DNA of 6,618 bases from Bacteroidia bacterium (GTDB lineage Bacteria > Bacteroidota > Bacteroidia > Chitinophagales > Saprospiraceae). The stretch spans positions 1 to 6,618 of the forward strand of contig JAUILM010000336.1 in NCBI GenBank assembly GCA_030432855.1, written 5' to 3'. The notes beneath the pieces are model-generated. The model was not told the DNA's origin. It was given only the letters and a program-made list of their open reading frames with translations, and ran no database searches. The position numbers were made by a program, and so were the translations under genes. Below, piece by piece: positions 1-5,667 of the stretch (position 1 is the first letter of the stretch; every line of letters begins with the position of its first letter).

Positions 1-492
1 TATGACAGAGTGATGAATAAATTTAAGTGGGGAGGTTTTGATACCCACGATCAGTTTGTGACATCAAGCTTCATCCCCAGTGTGTATGCACACAAGACGA
101 TGATCGAGCGTACTGCCTACAACCTGATTGCTGAAGGACAACCTCAGAAAGCGATCGATCTGGTAAACAAGTACTTCGAAGTCTTTCCTCATATGAACTT
201 CCCGTATGATGTTCGGATTCTCAACCTGCTTAGGGTGTATGAGCAGGCAGATGCTTATGAGGAAGCAAAGCCACACATGCAGATCCTGGCAAAAGAAACC
301 GAGGAACACCTGCGCTTTTATCGAAGCCTGAGCCAGGAAGATCTGAATAGCGGATTCGCTGGTGATCAATCGCAGGCATTGCAGGTGGTGCAGGAATTAA
401 TTCGATTGGCTACTTCCGAAGGAGATACTGAATACGTAAATGAATTAAAAGCACGCTTTGATGCCTATCAGGTATCTGGCCTTCAAGGATAA
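1..492 (+). CDS. DUF2723-family membrane protein, C-terminal end (5' partial)
   Basis: The frame is open from the first base of the window (Tyr-Asp-Arg-Val-Met...) to a TAA stop at 490-492, so this is the last 163 residues of a gene that begins upstream; the GTG/ATG at 10-15 is probably internal. The segment begins with the motif NKFKWGGFD, then helical pairs that look TPR-like: an 'AYNLIAEGQPQKAIDLVNKY' hairpin, a 'FPHMNFPYDVR' linker, and further amphipathic helices ending in LKARFDAYQ. This arrangement (KWGG, then EGQ-x-KA, then a PYD motif) is what I know from the soluble C-terminal tail of large Bacteroidetes DUF2723 proteins, which carry an N-terminal multi-spanning glycosyltransferase-like domain related to protein O-mannosyltransferases. 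No membrane segment falls in the visible part. The family call rests on recall of that tail, so the catalytic role is inferred. rpiB follows after 3 bp, implying one transcript. Confidence 0.8.
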   Translation, partial: YDRVMNKFKWGGFDTHDQFVTSSFIPSVYAHKTMIERTAYNLIAEGQPQKAIDLVNKYFEVFPHMNFPYDVRILNLLRVYEQADAYEEAKPHMQILAKETEEHLRFYRSLSQEDLNSGFAGDQSQALQVVQELIRLATSEGDTEYVNELKARFDAYQVSGLQG

Positions 493-495
493 ACT

Positions 496-927
496 ATGAA
501 AGTTGCCATTGGATGTGATCATGCGGGGTTTCCATATAAGGATGCCATCAAGACATTATTAACAGGGAAGGGTATCACTGTGCTAGATAAGGGTACTGAT
601 TCCACTGACTCGGTAGATTATCCTGACTTCGTGCATCCTGTGGCCGAGTCATTAGAGACAGGTGATGCTGATATGGGCGTGCTAATTTGTGGCAGTGGAA
701 ATGGTGTAGCCATTACAGCCAATAAGCACCAGGAAGTAAGAGCTGCTATTTGTTGGCAGGAAGATTTAGCAGCGCTGGCCCGGCAACACAACAATGCAAA
801 CATTGTATGCATTCCAGCCCGTTTTATCAGTGAAGATCTTGCGGTTCGCATCGTGGATACCTTCCTTAAGACGGAATTTGAAGGGGGGCGTCATGCCCGT
901 CGAGTTGGGAAAATGTCGGTATGCTGA
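496..927 (+). CDS. rpiB: Ribose-5-phosphate isomerase B
   Basis: Cytoplasmic enzyme interconverting ribose 5-phosphate and ribulose 5-phosphate in the non-oxidative pentose phosphate pathway. The 143-residue length is normal for the RpiB/LacAB family. Visible family motifs are the N-terminal GCDHAG (residues 6-11, Asp8 and His9 in the phosphosugar site), DYPD (41-44), the CGSGNG anion-hole loop (65-70) with the catalytic-type Cys65, HNNAN (98-102), the Arg109 region, and the C-terminal RHARRVGKM (132-140) that binds phosphate. Cys65 marks the RpiB type that uses cysteine as base rather than the mycobacterial type that uses glutamate. The start is supported by an AAGGA at 485-489, six bases before the ATG and one of the few Shine-Dalgarno-like sites here. 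It lies 3 bp after the DUF2723 gene and its last 7 bp overlap the next start. LacA/LacB-type galactose-6-phosphate isomerase is the main alternative and is less likely without lac genes. Confidence 0.97.
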   Translation: MKVAIGCDHAGFPYKDAIKTLLTGKGITVLDKGTDSTDSVDYPDFVHPVAESLETGDADMGVLICGSGNGVAITANKHQEVRAAICWQEDLAALARQHNNANIVCIPARFISEDLAVRIVDTFLKTEFEGGRHARRVGKMSVC

Positions 928-2522
928 GATTAGTTGGCACGAGCTGCCTTCTACTGTGGGCCGCACTGGTAACTGCACAGCTTCAGCTGGAGGTAGACCC
1001 TTTTGCAGCGTCCTTTATTGCAGAAAACATTACCGCAGCAGAATTGCAAAGCACCCTGGAAGTCATTGCTTCGGATGACTTTGAAGGTAGAGAGACCGGG
1101 ACGGAGGGTCAGGAAAAGGCAGCATCATACATAGTCGATCAGATGAAAGCTTTGGGTCTTGTGAATGCAGGGGAGCTCAAAAACTATCGTCAGTCCATGG
1201 TCTTTAGCACCGTACGGTGGGAAGACGCCAGCATTCAGATAGGTGATCAGGAATATGAGCATATGCGGGATTTCCTCTGTTTTCAGGATCAAAATACCAA
1301 CCTGCCTAATCTTAAAGTCGATGATGTATTATATCTGGGATATGGTATTGATGATGAAAAGTACAGCGACTACAAGAAGGCAAGGGCCAAAGGTAAAGTT
1401 GTGATGATCTATAAAGGAGAGCCCCGGGATAAAGACAGCATTTCCTATATCACCGGATCAAAGGAGGCCTCTCCATGGACTGGAAACTTAGACATGAAAC
1501 TCAGGACTGCTGCTGAGCATAAGGTGCGGTTGGTATTGATCGTGGATCCTGATCTGAGAAAGAACATCAGCACCAATCGCGGAAGAATCATGCGGAAGTC
1601 TCTTTCAATTGACAGGCCAAAACCCGTGGATGTCCCTAATCACATTTTTATATCGGTCGATTTGGCAAAGAAGATTATCGGTGAAAAGGAAAATAACTTT
1701 AGGAAAAATCAACTTAAAATAGTGAATTCAGGCGTTGGTAGACCGCTCCATCTACCTGTCAATATGCGGGTCAATCAGCACATTATTAAAAATGCAGTCT
1801 ACAGTAGCAATCTTATTGGAGTCTTACCGGGTATAGATCCTGAATTGAGTGATGAAGTGGTGGTGGTCTCGGCGCATTATGATCACCTTGGCAAGCGAGG
1901 GGAAGAGATCTACAACGGTGCAGATGACAATGGATCAGGTACTACTGCTGTACTGGAAATCATGGAGACCTTAAAAGAGGCACATGATGAAGGTATTGGC
2001 CCCAAACGTACTGTGATGGCTGTTTTCTTTACCGGTGAAGAAAAGGGACTTCTCGGATCTCAATACTATTCAGAACACCCCATCATTCCCTTTGATCAAA
2101 CGGTGGTAGACGTGAATGTAGATATGATCGGTCGGGTAGATCGTGATCATACTGAGGATCCACATTACATCTATGTGATAGGATCGGATAGACTTAGTAC
2201 AGACCTGCATGCCATTAATGAGGCTACCAACGCTACCTTCACACATCTGGCATTAGATTACAAATACAATGCAAAGGATGACCCCAACCGGATATACTAC
2301 CGGTCAGATCACTACAACTTTGCCAAGCATGGTATACCCTCTATATTTTACTTTAGTGGGGTTCATGAAGATTATCATCGTCCTACCGATACTGTAGAAA
2401 AGATCAACTACAGTAAGTTTACCGCAGTGACCCGACATATCTTCCATACAGTGCTAGAGTTGGCCAATAGGGAGGAGCGTATCGTCGTGGATGTGAATGA
2501 CGATACTACATATGATCGTTAG
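921..2522 (+). CDS. Secreted M28-family zinc aminopeptidase with PA domain
   Basis: Predicted exported metallopeptidase of 533 residues that removes N-terminal amino acids from peptides in the periplasm or outside the cell. The N-terminus is a signal peptide: Arg3, a hydrophobic core at about residues 4-18, and a likely signal peptidase I site after VTA (Ala19/Gln20). Residues about 125-260 fit a protease-associated (PA) insert, and about 295-515 form the M28 catalytic domain. The co-catalytic two-zinc set is complete: His319 and Asp321 in SAHYDHLG, Asp336 in GADDNGSG, the general base Glu373 and ligand Glu374 in TGEEKGLLGS, Asp401 in VDMIG, and His486 in EDYHRPTD. The ATG start at 921 lies inside the end of rpiB (ATGCTGA overlap), and a signal peptide begins directly there, which supports it. 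No C-terminal secretion-sorting domain is seen; the protein ends in an acidic tail. Exact substrate preference cannot be read from sequence. Confidence 0.96.
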   Translation: MLRLVGTSCLLLWAALVTAQLQLEVDPFAASFIAENITAAELQSTLEVIASDDFEGRETGTEGQEKAASYIVDQMKALGLVNAGELKNYRQSMVFSTVRWEDASIQIGDQEYEHMRDFLCFQDQNTNLPNLKVDDVLYLGYGIDDEKYSDYKKARAKGKVVMIYKGEPRDKDSISYITGSKEASPWTGNLDMKLRTAAEHKVRLVLIVDPDLRKNISTNRGRIMRKSLSIDRPKPVDVPNHIFISVDLAKKIIGEKENNFRKNQLKIVNSGVGRPLHLPVNMRVNQHIIKNAVYSSNLIGVLPGIDPELSDEVVVVSAHYDHLGKRGEEIYNGADDNGSGTTAVLEIMETLKEAHDEGIGPKRTVMAVFFTGEEKGLLGSQYYSEHPIIPFDQTVVDVNVDMIGRVDRDHTEDPHYIYVIGSDRLSTDLHAINEATNATFTHLALDYKYNAKDDPNRIYYRSDHYNFAKHGIPSIFYFSGVHEDYHRPTDTVEKINYSKFTAVTRHIFHTVLELANREERIVVDVNDDTTYDR

Positions 2523-2549
2523 TATGATTCTATAACGCAGGCTACCCTT

Positions 2550-3935
2550 CTATATTTGTATTTCTTTCCATTTTCCCTTTCTAAAGAGGACAATAAGTAC
2601 TAATGCCAATACGGTCTCACTAATAGCAACGGCCCAGAAAACTCCGTTGGGACCAAAGCCCAGAGTGATACCCATTAGGTATGCCAGCGGAATCTGTAGA
2701 ATCCAGAAACAAAGAAAATTGACAAAAGTGGGCGTTTTGGTATCTCCCGCACCGTTAAATGCCTGCCCGATCACCATCCCATAGGCAAAAAAGATGTAAC
2801 CCAGACAGATGATCTTTAAACTGGAAACACCATACTGCACCACCTCAGGATGATCATGGAAGATCTGCATCATAGGAGAGGCAAACAGAAAATACAGAAT
2901 CGAGACTCCCAATAGAAACAACATGGTATAGTAGGCTGACTTCCAGACCGAGATTTCGGCTCTTTCCGGTTGCTCAGCACCCAGGTTTTGTCCCACAAGA
3001 GTGGCGGCAGCATTTGCCATACCCCAGGCGGGTAAAATGGCGAAAATGATCATACGGATAGAGATGGTATAACCTGCAACCGCGTGCTCACCAAATACCG
3101 CAATGATTCTCATGAGGAAAATCCAACTTGCAGATGCGATGAGGTACTGTCCCATGCCACCGATAGAAACCTGAAGCAACCGGCGGATGGTAGCGCCTAC
3201 TAGCTTGATGTGATCCCGACTTATCTTGATAATGTGGCGGCCTCGCAGCAAGATGAACAGCTGAAATGCCACACCTATGCCCCGGCCAATGTTAGTCGCT
3301 ACCGCAGCACCCGCTACACCCATTTCCGGAAAAGGACCCCATCCAAATATGAAACAGGGGTCAAGCACCATATTGAGGATATTAGCAATCCACAGTGCTC
3401 GCATGGCAATGGCTGCATCACCGGCTCCTCTGAAAATCGCATTCAGGAGAAATAACAACATGATCACCACATTGCCCCCAAAGATGATACGAGTATAGTT
3501 CACGCCTTCTTCTATGAGTGTAGTAGTCCCACCCATGAGTCTGAGAATATCAGGTGCAAAGATCATCCCCAGTATACTAATCGCCACCGAAATGACTACG
3601 GTGATAGCGATAGCCTGAAATGCAGCGGATGATGCGCTGTCTCTATTACCTTCACCGATGCGCCGAGATACCATGGCTGTGGTAGCCATACTTAATCCAA
3701 TAGCAATCGAGTAAACCACGGTAATCACTGATTCTGTCAGACCTACCGTTGCCACCGCATTGACACTGACTTTGGAGACAAAGTATACATCGACCACGGC
3801 AAAAAGTGCTTCCATGATCATTTCCAGAATCATCGGTATGGACAGCAGAACAATCGCCCGGTTAATACTCCCGGAAGTGAAGTTTTTTTCATCTCCCTTT
3901 ATTGCCAGCCAGAATAATTGTATTGCCTTTTTCAT
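2550..3935 (-). CDS. MATE-family multidrug/Na+ (or H+) antiporter
   Basis: Inner-membrane cation-coupled exporter of 461 residues, the usual MATE length, with about twelve hydrophobic segments in two six-helix halves. The first half starts after a short cytoplasmic tail with IPMILEMIMEALFAVVDVYF (residues 33-52), in which Asp49 lies in helix 1. Family-typical motifs follow: AVATVGLTESV (60-70), MVSRRIGEGN (88-97), NAIFRGAGD (165-173), LDPCFIFGWGPFPEMGVAGAA (191-211), and in the second half ATLVGQNLGAEQPERA (311-326), GQAFNGAGDTKTPTFVNF (390-407) and GVFWAVAISE (431-440). The repeated G-AGD motif at matching places in each half is diagnostic of MATE pseudo-symmetry. It resembles NorM/DinF-like members, but substrates (cationic drugs, dyes or metabolites) cannot be assigned. 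The gene is convergent with the peptidase, 27 bp between stops, and divergent from the ROK kinase. The ATG at 3935 is preceded (reading on the minus strand) by the repeat arm AATTCGC. Confidence 0.96.
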   Translation of the reverse strand: MKKAIQLFWLAIKGDEKNFTSGSINRAIVLLSIPMILEMIMEALFAVVDVYFVSKVSVNAVATVGLTESVITVVYSIAIGLSMATTAMVSRRIGEGNRDSASSAAFQAIAITVVISVAISILGMIFAPDILRLMGGTTTLIEEGVNYTRIIFGGNVVIMLLFLLNAIFRGAGDAAIAMRALWIANILNMVLDPCFIFGWGPFPEMGVAGAAVATNIGRGIGVAFQLFILLRGRHIIKISRDHIKLVGATIRRLLQVSIGGMGQYLIASASWIFLMRIIAVFGEHAVAGYTISIRMIIFAILPAWGMANAAATLVGQNLGAEQPERAEISVWKSAYYTMLFLLGVSILYFLFASPMMQIFHDHPEVVQYGVSSLKIICLGYIFFAYGMVIGQAFNGAGDTKTPTFVNFLCFWILQIPLAYLMGITLGFGPNGVFWAVAISETVLALVLIVLFRKGKWKEIQI

Positions 3936-3942
3936 GCGAATT
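3933..3942 (+). repeat. Inverted repeat, left arm (CATGCGAATT)
   Basis: This arm is the exact reverse complement of AATTCGCATG at 4027-4036. On the minus strand it reads AATTCGC followed by the ATG start codon of the MATE gene, so the last three bases are coding. The match does not extend beyond 10 bp on either side. It could be half of a spaced operator, a shared leader element, or chance. Confidence 0.6.
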
Positions 3943-4026
3943 AGAGTAGAATGTGAGAAATAAAGATCCTGTCAGAACCTCCGGGAAGAGGATCAGGATA
4001 AAGAATGAATCTGAAAGGAATGCTTA

Positions 4027-4036
4027 AATTCGCATG
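4027..4036 (+). repeat. Inverted repeat, right arm (AATTCGCATG)
   Basis: Exact reverse complement of 3933-3942, with 84 bp between the arms. It also ends in an ATG (4034-4036), which opens the frame of the ROK kinase and would add 24 residues to it. This makes the two divergent leaders identical over the 7 bases preceding an ATG. Whether that ATG is used is doubtful; see the kinase entry. Confidence 0.6.
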
Positions 4037-4038
4037 GC

Positions 4039-4066
4039 TTGTCTATCTAACGAGCCCCTAATTTCT
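4039..4066 (+). promoter_or_regulatory. Possible Bacteroidetes-type promoter for the ROK-ABC operon
   Basis: TTG at 4039-4041 and TAATTTCT at 4059-4066 are separated by 17 bp. They resemble the Bacteroidetes sigma-ABfr pattern (TTG, 17-23 bp, TAnnTTTG), with mismatches in the last two bases of the -7 element. Transcription would start near 4071-4075, giving a leader of about 30 bases before the ATG at 4106 and excluding the ATG at 4034. This is a weak match in a short AT-rich region and is unproven. Confidence 0.25.
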
Positions 4067-4105
4067 AAAAAATCTGAAGAATTCAGACTTAAAAGCCAGA
4101 AAAAC

Positions 4106-5008
4106 ATGAAACCAGTGTGGGGAGTTGATATGGGGGGTACAAAAATCGAGGGCGCTATTCTCAAAGATTCTCAGAATCCGGAGGTGCTTTATCGTCTGCG
4201 AGTACCTACCGAAAGTGAACAGGGATATGAGCACATTTTGGATCAAATTGAACTTTGTATCGCACAACTGAAAGAGAACTCAGGTATGCAACCGGAAACC
4301 ATCGGATTCGGAACACCCGGAGTCCTCGATCCAAGGTTACAGACCATGAAAAATTGTAACACCGTGGTCCTTAACGGTAAGCCATTAAAAAAGGATATCG
4401 AAAAGCGACTGCAAATGCCGATCAAATTGGCAAATGACGCCAACTGTTTTGCCATAGCGGAGACTAAGCTGGGAGTCGTAAAGGATCACTTTACTGATCC
4501 CGAAGTGGTCTTTGGTGTGATCATGGGCACGGGTGTAGGAGGTGGTATCGTAGCACATGGACAGTTGATTACGGGTTTACAAGGCATTGGAGGTGAATGG
4601 GGTCACACGTATCTGGATGATTCCGGAGGTGACTGTTATTGTGGCAATATAGGATGTGTGGAGAAGATATTGTCAGGTACGGCATTCCAAAAATACTATG
4701 AATCAAGAAGCGGCACTTTTGTAAAGGGTCATGAGATTGTTGCCCGACATAAAGCAGGGACAGATCCCATTGCCACAGAAACGGTAGAGAGATTATTGCA
4801 TTTCTTTGGGAAGGGCATTGCGAATGTGATCAATGTGCTGGATCCTGTTGCGATCGTACTGGGTGGTGGCATGGGAAATATTGACCTGCTCTATACAGAA
4901 GGCGTTGAGATGGTGAAGAAATTTGTATTTAATAATAGATTGGACACTACTTTTTTAAAACCAAAACTGGGAGACAGCGCCGGAGTATTCGGGGCCGCTC
5001 TATTATAA
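4106..5008 (+). CDS. ROK-family sugar kinase (glucokinase-like)
   Basis: Cytoplasmic ATP-dependent kinase, probably phosphorylating glucose or a related hexose or amino sugar at O6. From the ATG at 4106 it is 300 residues, the usual size for single-domain ROK kinases without a DNA-binding domain. Motifs: phosphate-binding DMGGTKIEG (residues 8-16), GTPGVLDP (69-76), sugar-binding NDAN (110-113) with catalytic base Asp111, GTGVGGGIV (141-149), sugar ligand Glu164 in GGEWGHT, and the ROK zinc signature CYCGNIGCVE (177-186). His167, Cys177, Cys179 and Cys184 are the expected structural zinc ligands. LGGGMGN (252-258) is the adenosine loop. The frame stays open upstream to an ATG at 4034, but those 24 extra residues are polar and unlike ROK N-termini. 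At 4106 the ATG has an A-rich leader, common in Bacteroidetes, so I prefer it. No helix-turn-helix domain is present, so it is a kinase and not a ROK repressor. The ABC ATPase gene follows after 7 bp. Confidence 0.93.
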   Translation: MKPVWGVDMGGTKIEGAILKDSQNPEVLYRLRVPTESEQGYEHILDQIELCIAQLKENSGMQPETIGFGTPGVLDPRLQTMKNCNTVVLNGKPLKKDIEKRLQMPIKLANDANCFAIAETKLGVVKDHFTDPEVVFGVIMGTGVGGGIVAHGQLITGLQGIGGEWGHTYLDDSGGDCYCGNIGCVEKILSGTAFQKYYESRSGTFVKGHEIVARHKAGTDPIATETVERLLHFFGKGIANVINVLDPVAIVLGGGMGNIDLLYTEGVEMVKKFVFNNRLDTTFLKPKLGDSAGVFGAALL

Positions 5009-5015
5009 AGATCAT

Positions 5016-5648
5016 ATGCTGGCGACGACTGGACTTGAGTTTCAATACAATCGAAAGACAAAGATGGACTTCCCGGACGTATCTTGTGGTCGGGGTGAAC
5101 AATGGCTTATCCTGGGAGAATCAGGCAGTGGTAAGACAACCCTTCTGCATCTACTGGGTGGGCTTCGAAAACCCCAGAAAGGGCAGATTATTGTTGGTGA
5201 TACGGACATTACTTCCTTAAGTGGTCAGCATCTCGATGTTTTCAGAGGAAGAAACATAGGTATTGTGTTTCAGCAGGCACATTTCGTACGATCACTCACC
5301 ATCGAAGAAAATCTCCTGCTGGCTCAAAAACTGGCCGGTATGCCTACCGACGACAATCAGGTGCATCAGCTACTGGCCAGGCTAAATATTAAAGACAAGG
5401 CAAATGATAAGCCCCATCGGCTTAGTGTAGGTGAAAGGCAGCGGGCATCAATCTGCAGGGCACTTATCAATCGTCCCAGTTTGATCCTGGCGGATGAACC
5501 CACTTCTGCCCTGGACGATCACAACTGTCACGAGGTAATTCAACTTATAAAAAACCAGGCAGCTGCCGATGAGGTTACCCTATTGATCGTCACGCATGAC
5601 AATAGACTAAAGTCAGAATTTGAACACCAGATAGTATTGAATAACTAA
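5016..5648 (+). CDS. ABC transporter ATP-binding protein, LolD/MacB-like
   Basis: Cytoplasmic ATPase subunit, 210 residues, that drives the permease encoded next. All nucleotide-binding elements are present: A-loop aromatic near Tyr11, Walker A GESGSGKTT (34-42), Q-loop in VFQQAHF (84-90), signature LSVGERQ (136-142, in place of canonical LSGGQ), Walker B LILADE (156-161) with catalytic Glu161, D-loop SALD (164-167), and H-loop His194 in VTHD. The LxxGERQRxxICRALxxxPxLILADEPTSALD arrangement is that of the LolD/MacB/FtsE subfamily. It is slightly shorter than LolD (about 230 residues), mainly at the N-terminus and C-terminus. It starts 7 bp after the kinase stop and ends 19 bp before the permease start, so the three genes are probably co-transcribed. 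The substrate depends on the permease. The subfamily includes lipoprotein release, macrolide/peptide efflux and cell-division members. Confidence 0.95.
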   Translation: MLATTGLEFQYNRKTKMDFPDVSCGRGEQWLILGESGSGKTTLLHLLGGLRKPQKGQIIVGDTDITSLSGQHLDVFRGRNIGIVFQQAHFVRSLTIEENLLLAQKLAGMPTDDNQVHQLLARLNIKDKANDKPHRLSVGERQRASICRALINRPSLILADEPTSALDDHNCHEVIQLIKNQAAADEVTLLIVTHDNRLKSEFEHQIVLNN

Positions 5649-5667
5649 TCTTACACCGACCCCTCTT

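Larger units (their letters stand above)
3936..4105. promoter_or_regulatory. Divergent intergenic region between MATE and ROK genes
   Basis: This 170-bp non-coding stretch should hold the promoters of both divergent units. It is purine-rich on the plus strand and contains the 10-bp inverted repeat listed separately, plus a weaker overlapping hairpin possibility (GATCCT at 3965-3970 with AGGATC at 3989-3994, or ATCCTG at 3966-3971 with CAGGAT at 3994-3999). No convincing Bacteroidetes promoter (TTTG, then TAnnTTTG) was found reading toward the MATE gene. A partial match reads toward the kinase and is listed separately. The role is inferred from gene orientation. Confidence 0.6.

Noticed and set aside
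921..980. Cys9 in the peptidase N-terminus as a possible lipobox making it a lipoprotein.
   Set aside because: The cysteine precedes the hydrophobic core instead of following it, so it cannot be a signal peptidase II site; an Ala-x-Ala-like signal peptidase I site at residue 19 fits better.
766..1078. Alternative frames on both strands over the rpiB-peptidase junction (794-1078 plus, 766-978 minus).
   Set aside because: They overlap the conserved RpiB C-terminus and the peptidase signal peptide and show no family motif of their own.
2517..2537. Small bulged hairpin (CGTTAG with CTATAACG) at the convergent junction of the peptidase and MATE genes, a possible bidirectional terminator.
   Set aside because: The stem is only six AT-rich pairs with a two-base bulge, overlaps the peptidase stop codon, and is not followed by a T tract on either strand.
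3965..3999. Inverted repeats GATCCT/AGGATC and ATCCTG/CAGGAT that could form a hairpin upstream of the kinase.
   Set aside because: Only 6 bp each, mutually exclusive, with loops of 18-22 nt and no T run; too weak to call a regulator site or terminator.
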